8,308 bases of DNA from Desulfotomaculum sp. (GCA_003457075.1 DMIY01000142.1:1-8308), one strand, 5' to 3'. Positions 1 through 7,040 are shown, numbered from the stretch's first letter. Notes: a model not told the origin generated them from the sequence alone. Translations and numbers: made by a program.

Positions 1-1787
1 AAAAGCTGCGCGCCGCCCATGAGCTGGCTGAACCAGGCTGGATTGAAGGCGGCCGCGTTCGAGCGGATGACTTCCCGCAAGGCAGCGGCATCCACTAGCG
101 GGAGTAAGGGGGAAGCCGGATCGTTGAGGATATTTTCCAACCACTTGCGGACAGCCGCCAGATAAGCTGGGTGGTGGGTCTTCGGGTAGGGGCTCTTGCG
201 CCGCGCCAGCACGTCTTCGGGCAATACGCCCGCCAGGGCCCGGCGCAAAATGCCTTTTCCCACGTTGCCGCAGCTTTTCATCGACCAGGGAATGTTCCAG
301 ACATATTCGACCAGGCGATGATCACAAAAAGGCACCCGCACCTCCAGGCCGGCAGCCATGCTCATACGGTCTTTGCGATCCAGGAGAATAGGCATAAACC
401 GTGTGATATTCAGATAAAGCATGGTGCGCATCCGTGCTTTACCTGAATCCTCGCCCGGCAGACGCGGCACTTCCGCCAGGGCTTCCTGGTATCGGTCGGC
501 CACATATTCCTCCGGCCGGATAAGCTCGCGTAGTTCCGGCGAGAACAGGCGAGACCGTTCCCTTACCATCCGTATCCAGGGAAAGGCGCCGGCGGCAAGA
601 TCCTCTTCCCTGTGAAACCAGGGGTAGCCGCCAAATATTTCGTCGGCAGATTCGCCTGAAAGAACGACAGAGGCTCCTTTCTTAACCTCGCGACTGAACA
701 GGTAGAGGGAAGCGTCCACATCGGCCATCCCGGGCAGGTCGCGTGCCCGCACGGCCATTGTCAGGGCATCTACCAGTTGAGGCGTGTCAATTATAACATG
801 ATGGTGGCATGTACCCAGAAAATCCGAGACCCGTTGCACCCAGGGGGTATCCGGATCAGGCTGGAAACAGTTCGACTGAAAATAATGTTCATTGTCAATA
901 TAATCAACTGAGTAGGTGTGCAAGGGCTCCATACCTGCCTGCGTAAAAGCTTCGGCTGCAAATGCCGTAATCGCGCTCGAATCAAGACCACCTGAAAGCA
1001 AAATGCCAACAGGCACGTCGGAAACAAGCTGGCGCCTTACCGTGTCTTTCAACAATTCACGCACTTTGATCGCGCATGTGTGTAGATCATCATCGAAAGG
1101 CTTGCTTTCCAGCGACCAAAACTGGCGTGTGCGGACTCTGTTCAAGTCGTACACCAGGCAGTGTCCCGGCTTGAGTTCGGTGATCCCGCGAAAAACACCA
1201 TGCCCCGGTGTACGGGCCGGCCCCATGATAAAAATTTCGGCCAGACCGGAAGCGTCCACTTCCGGCTGAACTGCCGGGTGGGCAAGCAGGGATTTAAGTT
1301 CTGAACCAAACAGAAATGCGCTGCCGCGCTGCGTGTAAAAGAAGGGTTTGACACCCAGCCGGTCGCGGGCGCAAAACAGGCTCCGGCCGGTCTCGTTCCA
1401 GACGGCAAAGGCAAAAATGCCGTTTAGCCGCTCAACGCACGCTGTTCCCCATTCTATAAACGAATACAGGAGCACCTCGGTATCGGAGTATCCCTCAAAG
1501 GTATATCCGCGTTCTTCCAGTTCACGGCGCAGTTCATCAGTGTTATAAAGCTCCCCGTTATAGGTTAGCACATAGCTGTTTTCTCCTCGCCGGCGGACCA
1601 TTGGCTGTCCTCCTCCTTCCGGGTCGACTACGATAAGGCGGCGGTGAGCCAGGGCAGCGCGCGGCGATACCCAGATCCCGGCGGCATCCGGTCCGCGGCA
1701 GGAAAGCGTTTTGTTCATTGCCTCAACGATGGATCGCTGTTGGGTAAGATCTACCTCCCGGTCTATCCAGCCCGTAATTCCACACAT
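1..1787 (-). CDS. asnB: Asparagine synthetase, glutamine-hydrolysing (AsnB/AsnO type), 3' end beyond window
   Basis: The enzyme makes asparagine from aspartate, ATP and glutamine in the cytoplasm. The frame is open from the ATG at 1787 to the left edge, giving 595 visible codons. Relatives such as Bacillus AsnO have a little over 600 residues, so only a short C-terminal tail is probably missing. The N-terminal Ntn glutaminase domain (about residues 2-180) has the nucleophile Cys2 in MCGITGW, the RGPD motif at 31-34, NGELYN at 77-82 and SDTEVLL at 101-107. The synthetase domain carries the PP-loop SGGLDSS at 265-271, GESADEIFGGYPWF at 378-391 and a typical RKSPYPKT at 530-537. The start is set by GGAGGGG (1796-1802) eight nt upstream and by the need for Cys2 directly after Met. 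It has its own promoter and a long structured leader, so it is probably a separate transcription unit, although read-through from the his block is possible. AsnO-like sporulation or AsnB-like housekeeping use cannot be decided here. Confidence 0.95.
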   Translation of the reverse strand, partial: MCGITGWIDREVDLTQQRSIVEAMNKTLSCRGPDAAGIWVSPRAALAHRRLIVVDPEGGGQPMVRRRGENSYVLTYNGELYNTDELRRELEERGYTFEGYSDTEVLLYSFIEWGTACVERLNGIFAFAVWNETGRSLFCARDRLGVKPFFYTQRGSAFLFGSELKSLLAHPAVQPEVDASGLAEIFIMGPARTPGHGVFRGITELKPGHCLVYDLNRVRTRQFWSLESKPFDDDLHTCAIKVRELLKDTVRRQLVSDVPVGILLSGGLDSSAITAFAAEAFTQAGMEPLHTYSVDYIDNEHYFQSNCFQPDPDTPWVQRVSDFLGTCHHHVIIDTPQLVDALTMAVRARDLPGMADVDASLYLFSREVKKGASVVLSGESADEIFGGYPWFHREEDLAAGAFPWIRMVRERSRLFSPELRELIRPEEYVADRYQEALAEVPRLPGEDSGKARMRTMLYLNITRFMPILLDRKDRMSMAAGLEVRVPFCDHRLVEYVWNIPWSMKSCGNVGKGILRRALAGVLPEDVLARRKSPYPKTHHPAYLAAVRKWLENILNDPASPLLPLVDAAALREVIRSNAAAFNPAWFSQLMGGAQL

Positions 1788-1795
1788 CTGGTTTT

Positions 1796-1802
1796 CCCCT
1801 CC
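1796..1802 (-). promoter_or_regulatory. asnB ribosome binding site GGAGGGG
   Basis: GGAGGGG lies 8 nt before the ATG at 1787 and fixes the asnB start. It is perfectly complementary, over seven bases including the preceding U, to CCCUCCA at 1891-1897 in the same leader, so it may be sequestered in one fold of the RNA. Confidence 0.8.
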
Positions 1803-1869
1803 AGTTTAAGGTTTTAGTATTCACAAGGATTAACATGCACGCCCCCCGGGGAAAAAGCTTTTGGGGGTC

Positions 1870-1882
1870 TTAACAATGTTAA
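1870..1882. repeat. 13-bp perfect palindrome TTAAC-AAT-GTTAA in the asnB leader
   Basis: The arms TTAAC and GTTAA are perfect and flank a 3-nt centre. A further half-site TTAAC lies at 1830-1834, exactly 40 bp from the first arm, and ATTAACAT (1829-1836) is a perfect 8-bp inverted partner of ATGTTAAT (1876-1883). It could act as DNA (an operator with helically phased half-sites) or as RNA (a small hairpin or the outer stem of a larger one). No regulator is recognised from the sequence. Confidence 0.4.
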
Positions 1883-1963
1883 TTCTTCTGTGGAGGGCGT
1901 CATTGCCTGGGCCGGTAGTTACCCCCTTGCAATCCACCGGCGCTTTTCTTTTATTCTAGTTTT

Positions 1964-1992
1964 ATCTTATGCAGGGATAAGGAAAATGTGAA
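1964..1992 (-). promoter_or_regulatory. Probable sigma-A-type promoter of asnB
   Basis: On the minus strand TTCACA (1987-1992; five of six matches to TTGACA) is followed after 17 bp by TAAGAT (1964-1969; four of six matches to TATAAT). Transcription would begin near 1957, giving a leader of about 170 nt. A second possible -10, TAGAAT, lies at 1953-1958 but its -35 partner is poor. The position, after the DUF89 stop and before the structured leader, supports the call. Confidence 0.5.
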
Positions 1993-2081
1993 GTAGAAGA
2001 AGGGTCCGCTTAAAGAAGTGAGAGGGGAATGCGGGCAAGTAAACAAGTGCAGGCAAAAAGGGGGCGTAAAAAGTATAATGG
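1993..2081. other. Intergenic stretch after the DUF89 gene, no clear feature
   Basis: This stretch separates the DUF89 stop codon from the asnB promoter. I see no strong hairpin followed by a T-run, so no intrinsic terminator for the his block can be supported. There is no open frame with a ribosome site. It is pyrimidine-rich on the minus strand. Confidence 0.5.
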
Positions 2082-2945
2082 CTATTGTTTGAGCATTAAT
2101 GCAACATAGCTATTGAGCGGTACGTTTAAAGATTCGGCTATCGGCGAACACTTTGCTTTCAAAAGAAGAAAGACCGGCCCGGACAAAGACAGTTCCGGAA
2201 GCGTTTCATAATATCCCATTCCCTTGGCAAAAAGCAGATCGGCTTTTGCAAGCACGTCGTAAAATCCTTCAGGAGCAAGGGAAAGATCCAGACCCGGGCT
2301 ATCGGTACCGGTGGTGATCACGTTTTTAAATTTATCTCTTATTCCGCTGGACTCAAGATCCTTCAAGGTAAGGTCATTTTGCACGGGGTTTTCTTTAACT
2401 ATGTAAATTACGTCTGCAAACTCCTCCAAGGCAGTGATTAAGGGAAGGTCAAAGTAACATTCCCCCGCGTTGTCGGCAAAATAAAGAATCGTTTTCCGCT
2501 TTCCGGCCTGCTTAAAACTTTTCAGCAATGAATAAAGCCCGGGAGTATCGTCCCTGGCAAGGGTTACCGGCTTGTCCATCTCTTCCCGCAAGTTCTCCAA
2601 AGCGAGAAAAAAGTCAATGCTGTTACCCCTGGCGGCAAAGGATATTAAAGCATCCAGGCTGCTTTCCAAGGCAAAACCGGTCTTCTCTGCCAGTTCCCGG
2701 GCAATTTTCATTTCCTTTGTTTTAACAGTTGCAAAAGGGTCCTTGTTTTTTCCTGCCGTGCGAATTATCTTTTGCATTTCGCCGGCAAGGCGGGTGGGTA
2801 TCTGTTCGCAAGAAAAATTTTGGTTTAAGTAGGCCAGCCCTTGATTTAAAAATTCCTCTTTCTTTACAGGATCCGCAGCAGCAAGTTCAGCGGTACGCCT
2901 GGCCAGATCCTCAAGACACCCGACACATTCAGCTTTAGCACGCAA
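2082..2945 (-). CDS. DUF89 / ARMT1-like metal-dependent phosphatase
   Basis: This 287-residue protein belongs to the DUF89 (ARMT1-like) family, whose characterised members are Mn/Co/Ni-dependent phosphatases acting on phosphometabolites such as sugar phosphates and proposed to limit metabolite damage. Visible marks are an N-terminal CxxC (Cys7, Cys10) typical of the prokaryotic subfamily, AARGNSIDF at 104-112, the metal-binding signature FADNAGECYFD at 156-166 (Asp158, Asn159, Asp166 are the expected ligands), KENPVQND at 184-191, AKGMGYYETL at 240-249 and LKAKCSPIAES at 262-272. The start is TTG: the frame contains no ATG or GTG between the hisF stop and the CxxC, and GGGGGG (2955-2960) lies 9 nt upstream. 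The gap to hisF is 27 nt with no promoter visible, so it is probably co-transcribed with the his genes. The substrate cannot be told from the sequence; a link to histidine or PRPP metabolites is only an inference from position. Confidence 0.85.
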   Translation of the reverse strand: MRAKAECVGCLEDLARRTAELAAADPVKKEEFLNQGLAYLNQNFSCEQIPTRLAGEMQKIIRTAGKNKDPFATVKTKEMKIARELAEKTGFALESSLDALISFAARGNSIDFFLALENLREEMDKPVTLARDDTPGLYSLLKSFKQAGKRKTILYFADNAGECYFDLPLITALEEFADVIYIVKENPVQNDLTLKDLESSGIRDKFKNVITTGTDSPGLDLSLAPEGFYDVLAKADLLFAKGMGYYETLPELSLSGPVFLLLKAKCSPIAESLNVPLNSYVALMLKQ

Positions 2946-2972
2946 CCCTTTGCACCCCCCGGCTTGAAAATT

Positions 2973-3734
2973 TCACAACCTGACCGGTACTTTCTGCTCT
3001 CGCAGATATTCTTTCACTTCCAAAATGGAGTATTCACCAAAGTGAAAAATGGAAGCCGCCAAGGCGGCATCGGCCCCGCCTTCAATCAATCCCCGGGCAA
3101 TATGTTCTAGTGTCCCCACGCCGCCTGAGGCAATCACAGGGATGCGTACAGTACTTGCAATTGTAGAGGTCAAAGGAATATCGTATCCATCTTTAGTTCC
3201 GTCTCGATCCATGCTGGTTAATAGAATTTCGCCTGCTCCCAGTTGCTCTGCTCTTTTTGCCCATTCTACCGCATCCAGGCCGGTAGGGATACGCCCACCG
3301 TGAATATATACTTCCCATTTACCCTGCACCCCTGTCTGTTTTGCGTCAATGGCCACAACAATACACTGAGAGCCGAATGCTTCGGCACTTTGGGCAATTA
3401 ACGGAGGATTTAGGACTGCCGCCGTATTAACAGATACTTTATCCGCACCGGCCCAAAGAATATCCCGGATATCTTCTAAAGAAGCAATACCTCCCCCTAC
3501 AGTATAAGGAATAAAAACCTCCCCGGCGGTACGGTAGACCATCTCCAACATTGTCTTACGTCCCCGGACAGAAGCGGTAATATCCAGGAAAACCAGTTCG
3601 TCCGCCCCCTGCTGGTCATAAAAAGCAGCCAACTCAACGGGGTCGCCGGCGTCGCGTAAATTTATAAAATTAGTGCCTTTAACTACCCGCCCATCCGTTA
3701 CATCAAGACAGGGAATAATTCGCTTGGTCAGCAT
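2973..3734 (-). CDS. hisF: Imidazole glycerol phosphate synthase cyclase subunit HisF
   Basis: HisF takes PRFAR and the ammonia delivered by HisH and forms imidazole glycerol phosphate plus AICAR, the fifth step of histidine synthesis. At 253 residues it is full length for the family. It is a (beta/alpha)8 barrel with two phosphate-binding halves: [12 protein letters not shown] holds the catalytic Asp11, VAIDAK holds the catalytic Asp130, and the phosphate loops are VGGGI at 79-83, NTAAV at 103-107, MDRDGT at 175-180 and ASGGVG at 202-207. The ATG overlaps the end of hisA by 7 nt (ATGCTGA), which suggests translational coupling, and GAGG lies about 8 nt before it. The downstream neighbour is a DUF89 gene rather than hisI/hisE. 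Confidence 0.98.
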   Translation of the reverse strand: MLTKRIIPCLDVTDGRVVKGTNFINLRDAGDPVELAAFYDQQGADELVFLDITASVRGRKTMLEMVYRTAGEVFIPYTVGGGIASLEDIRDILWAGADKVSVNTAAVLNPPLIAQSAEAFGSQCIVVAIDAKQTGVQGKWEVYIHGGRIPTGLDAVEWAKRAEQLGAGEILLTSMDRDGTKDGYDIPLTSTIASTVRIPVIASGGVGTLEHIARGLIEGGADAALAASIFHFGEYSILEVKEYLREQKVPVRL

Positions 3735-4474
3735 ACACGGGTCCTCTTTCCCTCTTCCGTTATGTCTAGGGCTTCTTTTAAGGTAATGCTGCCCGCATAA
3801 AGCGCCTTACCTATAATTACAGCTTCTATTCCGGCTGGTTTCATATCCAAAAAAGCAAGTACATCATCAACCGTAGAAATGCCTCCGGCAGCAATTATTT
3901 TAAGCCCCGTAGCCTGCACCATTCTTTCGACAGCCTTTAAGTTCGGCCCTTTTAAAGTCCCATCCCGGCAGATATCGGTAAATATCAACCGTTTTATACC
4001 CAGCTTTTTCACTTCCCCGGCTAATTCCAGGGCATCCTTTTCCGCAGTCACACCCCAACCCTCAATCGCCACCTTGCCGTCCTTGGCGTCAATGCTCACA
4101 GCAATAGCTTCTCCATATTCAGCACAGGCCTCGGCTACTAGATCCGGATTAATAATGGCCGCCGTACCCAGGATAACCCGCCGGGCGCCAATACCCAGCA
4201 GTTCTTCAATAATGCTCATTTCTCTGATGCCGCCGCCTACCTGAACAGGAATATTCACTGAAGCAATGATTTCTTTGATTATATCCAGGTTCTTTAAACT
4301 GCCGGCAAACGCACCGTCCAGGTCCACTACATGCATCCAGCGTGCGCCCTGTGACTCCCAGAGATGAGCCATCGCCACCGGATTGTCGGAGTATATCGTT
4401 TCCCTGTCTACCCGACCTTCTACCAATCGTACACATTTTCCCTCACGCAGGTCAATCGCGGGGATAATTATCAT
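3728..4474 (-). CDS. hisA: ProFAR isomerase HisA
   Basis: HisA isomerises ProFAR to PRFAR by an Amadori rearrangement, feeding the HisF/HisH synthase. Using the ATG at 4474 the protein has 248 residues, the normal length, and begins [17 protein letters not shown] as the family does. A TTG at 4495 would add seven residues (first residues MGGWWLK) that relatives lack, so the ATG is preferred; GGTGG lies about 6 nt before it. The barrel has catalytic Asp8 (PAID) and Asp129 (VSIDAKDG) as acid/base pair, VGGGIR at 79-84, LGTAAI at 102-107, TDICRDGT at 166-173 and AAGGIS at 195-200 for phosphate binding. The start overlaps hisH by 23 nt and the stop overlaps hisF by 7 nt, so the three genes are likely translated as a coupled unit. 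Confidence 0.97.
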   Translation of the reverse strand: MIIIPAIDLREGKCVRLVEGRVDRETIYSDNPVAMAHLWESQGARWMHVVDLDGAFAGSLKNLDIIKEIIASVNIPVQVGGGIREMSIIEELLGIGARRVILGTAAIINPDLVAEACAEYGEAIAVSIDAKDGKVAIEGWGVTAEKDALELAGEVKKLGIKRLIFTDICRDGTLKGPNLKAVERMVQATGLKIIAAGGISTVDDVLAFLDMKPAGIEAVIIGKALYAGSITLKEALDITEEGKRTRVC

Positions 4475-5081
4475 TTTTAGCCACCAACCCCCCAAAATTT
4501 TGAAGAATTCGCAGGCCTAGGGCACTGCTTTTTTCCGGATGAAACTGTATACCAAAAACGTTTTCTTTTTCAGCCACGGAAGTAAAATTTATGCCGTATT
4601 CGGTAACGCCGCTGATCAGATCTTCCTGTTGGGTTTCTACATAATACGAATGAACAAAATAGAAATGTGACCCTTCTTCTACCCCCCTCATTAAAGGACA
4701 TTTTTTTCTAAAGAAAACCTGGTTCCAACCCATATGAGGAACCTTAAGCGAATCAGGCAACCGCCGTACCCTGCCGGGCAGCACACCAAGGCCGGCAGTC
4801 AATCCCCATTCTTCGCTGGTTTCAAAAAGCAACTGCATTCCCAGGCAAATTCCCAAAAAGGGCTTGCCTGCTGATATTGCCTGAAGTATTGGTTCTACTA
4901 AACGGGCACGTTTTAAGTTTTCAACGGCCCGGGCAAAAGCTCCCACACCCGGCAGCACCACGCCTGCCGCTGCCGACAGGGCCTGGGCATCCTTTACTAT
5001 AGTGACGTCCCACCCTGCTTTTTCAAAACCTCTTACGACACTGCGCAGGTTGCCCATCCCGTAGTCAACAATAGCAATCAA
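4452..5081 (-). CDS. hisH: Imidazole glycerol phosphate synthase glutaminase subunit HisH
   Basis: HisH is the class I glutamine amidotransferase partner of HisF. It hydrolyses glutamine and passes ammonia through the HisF barrel. The 209 residues match the family. The catalytic triad is visible: Cys79 in GICLGMQLLFE, and His181 and Glu183 in GIQFHPEKS. The oxyanion-loop PGVGAF is at 44-49, PHMGWN at 115-120 and HFYFVHSYY at 139-147. The start is TTG: the protein must begin at IAIVDYGMGN, no ATG or GTG is available there, and AGGAGG sits 9 nt upstream. It lies 21 nt after hisB. The C-terminus is a few residues longer than strictly needed and runs over the hisA start, giving the 23-nt overlap. 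Confidence 0.97.
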   Translation of the reverse strand: MIAIVDYGMGNLRSVVRGFEKAGWDVTIVKDAQALSAAAGVVLPGVGAFARAVENLKRARLVEPILQAISAGKPFLGICLGMQLLFETSEEWGLTAGLGVLPGRVRRLPDSLKVPHMGWNQVFFRKKCPLMRGVEEGSHFYFVHSYYVETQQEDLISGVTEYGINFTSVAEKENVFGIQFHPEKSSALGLRILQNFGGLVAKNDNYPRD

Positions 5082-5090
5082 AAAAAGATG

Positions 5091-5096
5091 CCTCCT
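5091..5096 (-). promoter_or_regulatory. hisH ribosome binding site AGGAGG, supports the TTG start
   Basis: A full AGGAGG lies 9 nt before the TTG at 5081, separated by a T-rich spacer, just after the hisB stop. It is the main sequence support for the non-ATG start of hisH. Confidence 0.8.
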
Positions 5097-5102
5097 ACTT
5101 GC

Positions 5103-5696
5103 TTATATAACTCCTTTAGTAGACGGTATATCTCTTACACGGTTATCAAACGAAACAGCGTCATGCAGGGCCCGGCCCAGCGATTTGAAAATAACTTCAC
5201 AAATGTGGTGACTGTTGCGTCCGGCTAGCAAACGGACATGGAGCGTAAATTCTCCGTTCATCGCTAGTGCCCGCAGGAACTCCTCAACCAGTTCAGTATC
5301 GAAATCGCCCACCCGCGCCGCAGGCAGGGTTCCTTCAAAGGCCAGGTACCCCCTGCCGCTAATGTCCACCGCCACCAGGGCCAGGGCTTCATCCATGGGT
5401 ATGATGGAATGTCCGAAACGGACGATTCCCGCCTTATCTCCCAGGGCCTCCCTGATCGCCCGGCCAAGACAAATGGCAATATCTTCTACGGTATGATGGG
5501 CATCCACCACCAGGTCACCCTGGCCGGTAAGCTCCATGTCAAAGGACGCGTGCCGGGTCCACAAACTCAGCATGTGGTTAAAAAACCCCAGCTCCGTTTC
5601 GATTTGGCAGTTTCCCGTACCATCAAGGTTTAAACGCAATTTTATTTTAGTTTCTTTCGTTTCCCGTTGAACTTCAGCCGTTCGCTGTCCGGCCAT
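5103..5696 (-). CDS. hisB: Imidazoleglycerol-phosphate dehydratase HisB
   Basis: HisB removes water from imidazole glycerol phosphate to give imidazole acetol phosphate. It is the monofunctional form of 197 residues, without the histidinol-phosphatase domain found in enteric bacteria, so a separate histidinol phosphatase must exist elsewhere. Manganese-binding motifs are visible: His41 in GFFNHML, HHTVE at 67-71 and the repeat-related HHICE at 163-167. FDTELVEEF at 132-140 and the C-terminal PSTKGVI are typical. The position before the metal-binding His is Asn40 where many relatives have Asp; other active bacterial enzymes also vary here (Bacillus has Thr), so function is not in doubt. The ATG follows AAGGAGGAG (5701-5709) closely. 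It lies 36 nt after hisD and 21 nt before hisH; hisC, often found between hisD and hisB, is absent. Confidence 0.98.
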   Translation of the reverse strand: MAGQRTAEVQRETKETKIKLRLNLDGTGNCQIETELGFFNHMLSLWTRHASFDMELTGQGDLVVDAHHTVEDIAICLGRAIREALGDKAGIVRFGHSIIPMDEALALVAVDISGRGYLAFEGTLPAARVGDFDTELVEEFLRALAMNGEFTLHVRLLAGRNSHHICEVIFKSLGRALHDAVSFDNRVRDIPSTKGVI

Positions 5697-5732
5697 TTCC
5701 CTCCTCCTTTTTCATGAGCAACCCCTCAAAAT

Positions 5733-7040
5733 TTATTTGACAACCTCCCCCATCCTTAGCTCAACGGCCTTGGCATGAGCATCCAATCCTTCCAGCCGGG
5801 CCAGCTTTATTATATGTTCCCCCACCTGCTCCAGAGCCTGCCGGGAGTAACTGATGACGCTGGATTTCTTAAGAAAAGCATCTACCCCCAGAGGAGAAGA
5901 AAAACGTGCCGTGCCGCCGGTGGGCAGGATATGATTGGGCCCCGCCAGATAATCACCTGCCGGCTCAGGAGAATAATGTCCTAAGAAGACGGCTCCTGCA
6001 TTTTTAACCCGGGTCAGCCAGAAAAAAGGATCGGCTACCAGGAGTTCCAAATGTTCCGGAGCGTACCGGTTAACAAGTTCCACCGCCTCCTCCAGGTCAG
6101 CGGTAATTACAATGGCTCCCTGGCCTGCCAGAGCACGTGCGGCTATTTCTTTTCTGGGCAAGAGCGGCAACTGGCGGGCCAGCTCACTTTGTACCCGGTG
6201 GGCAAGGATCTCTTCCGGAGTAAATAAAAGCGCCGCCGACAGGGGATCGTGTTCTGCCTGGGATAAAAGATCGGCCGCAATGTAAGCAGGAGCGGCCGAA
6301 CCATCGGCCACCACTGCCACTTCACTTGGACCGGCCAGCATGTCAATACCCACCTGGCCGTACACCTGCTGCTTGGCCAGGGTAACGTAGATATTTCCCG
6401 GACCGGTTATCTTATCAACTGCCTTAATACTCGGGGTACCATAAGCCAGGGCGGCAATGGCCTGCGCGCCGCCCACCCTGTAAATTTCCGTTACCCCCGT
6501 TTCAACTGCCGCCACCAAAGTGTATGGATTGATTCCACCGTCATACTCCTTACACGGGGGCGTAACCATAACAATTTCTGCAACCCCGGCCACCCGGGCA
6601 GGGATGACATTCATCAACACTGAAGAAGGATACGCAGCCCTGCCGCCTGGAACATAAACACCGGCCCGGGCCAACGGCCTTATTATCTGACCGCAGATAA
6701 CACCTGCCTCATTTAAGTCAAGCCACGAATTCAACAACTGTTTCCTGTGAAAAGCTGTTATGTTATCCCCGGCAATCCGCAGGGCTTCTAAAAAACCGCC
6801 GTCCACCTGGTGATAAGCGGCTTCTTGCTCAGTTGTCTCTATTTTTAACTTTTCAGGAGAAAGTTCCACCCCGTCAAACCGGGCAGTATACATGCATAAT
6901 GCCCGGTCTCCTTCCCGTCGCACGGCAGATAATATTTCACCTACTAAAGCCGCCTCTTCCTCCCGGAAGGAAAATTGCCTGGTCAGAAGGTGCGCCAGTT
7001 CGGGATCCCGGGCATTAATAATTCTAATTGCAGGTGTCAT
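5733..7040 (-). CDS. hisD: Histidinol dehydrogenase HisD
   Basis: HisD oxidises histidinol to histidine in two NAD-dependent steps using zinc, the last step of the pathway. The 435 residues are the usual length. Zinc ligands are seen as Gln261 and His264 (SQAEHD), Asp363 (AGDYLAGPNH) and His422 (GLDAHAKA). The catalytic pair Glu329-His330 lies in RYAPEHLELLV. The substrate/NAD region includes RVGGAQAIAALAYGT (188-202), ITGPGNIYV (211-219) and the family signature IDMLAGPSE (232-240). The ATG is preceded by AGGAG (7047-7051) with a 6-nt spacer. It is the first his gene of the block, 83 nt downstream of purD. hisG and hisZ, which commonly precede hisD in this group of bacteria, are not there. 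Confidence 0.98.
   Translation of the reverse strand: MTPAIRIINARDPELAHLLTRQFSFREEEAALVGEILSAVRREGDRALCMYTARFDGVELSPEKLKIETTEQEAAYHQVDGGFLEALRIAGDNITAFHRKQLLNSWLDLNEAGVICGQIIRPLARAGVYVPGGRAAYPSSVLMNVIPARVAGVAEIVMVTPPCKEYDGGINPYTLVAAVETGVTEIYRVGGAQAIAALAYGTPSIKAVDKITGPGNIYVTLAKQQVYGQVGIDMLAGPSEVAVVADGSAAPAYIAADLLSQAEHDPLSAALLFTPEEILAHRVQSELARQLPLLPRKEIAARALAGQGAIVITADLEEAVELVNRYAPEHLELLVADPFFWLTRVKNAGAVFLGHYSPEPAGDYLAGPNHILPTGGTARFSSPLGVDAFLKKSSVISYSRQALEQVGEHIIKLARLEGLDAHAKAVELRMGEVVK

Larger units (their letters stand above)
1788..1957 (-). promoter_or_regulatory. Structured 5' leader of asnB, candidate cis-regulatory RNA
   Basis: Between the predicted transcription start and the asnB ATG lie about 165 nt of GC-rich, self-complementary RNA. 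Visible pairings on the minus-strand RNA are: (1) a stem of 1934-1941 with 1911-1918, eight pairs with one G:U and a 15-nt loop; (2) AUUGC in that loop (1929-1933) with GCAAU at 1902-1906; (3) ACGCCCUCC (1892-1900) with GGGGGGCGU (1839-1847), nine pairs with one U:G; (4) alternatively CCCUCCA (1891-1897) with UGGAGGG (1797-1803), which contains the asnB Shine-Dalgarno; (5) CCCCC (1863-1867) with GGGGG in 1842-1847. Pairings 3 and 4 exclude each other, as do 3 and 5. There is no U-run after the last G-rich strand, so control at translation is more likely than termination. I saw no T-box GGUGG(U)ACCGCG element and no known riboswitch core. That it is regulatory is inference. Confidence 0.45.

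Noticed and set aside
916..1269. Plus-strand open frames opposite asnB, the largest about 117 codons.
   Set aside because: They run antisense to a continuous, well-conserved asnB frame, have no domain resemblance and no convincing ribosome site.
1..1787. Possible pseudogene: no complete asnB frame closes within the window.
   Set aside because: Codon-by-codon reading from the ATG at 1787 to the left edge shows one uninterrupted frame with conserved motifs, so it is cut only by the window border.
1911..1955. On the plus strand the GCCGGT/ACCGGC stem is followed by a T-rich run and looks like an intrinsic terminator.
   Set aside because: There is no plus-strand gene to terminate, the loop would be 19 nt, and the T-run is interrupted. 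The same bases are better explained as the 5' stem of the minus-strand asnB leader.
1788..1960. Asn-specific T-box leader upstream of asnB.
   Set aside because: The near-invariant T-box sequence around GGUGGUACCGCG and a terminator with a U-run are both missing.
2072..2079. A perfect TATAAT on the plus strand (2074-2079) and TATACT on the minus strand (2072-2077) as promoter -10 elements.
   Set aside because: Neither has a -35-like sequence at 16-18 bp. The plus-strand one would fire antisense into the DUF89 gene with no gene behind it.
5103..5696. HisB has Asn in GFFNHML where many homologues have Asp, suggesting an inactive enzyme.
   Set aside because: The metal-binding His and both HHxxE motifs are intact, and this position varies in other functional bacterial HisB proteins.
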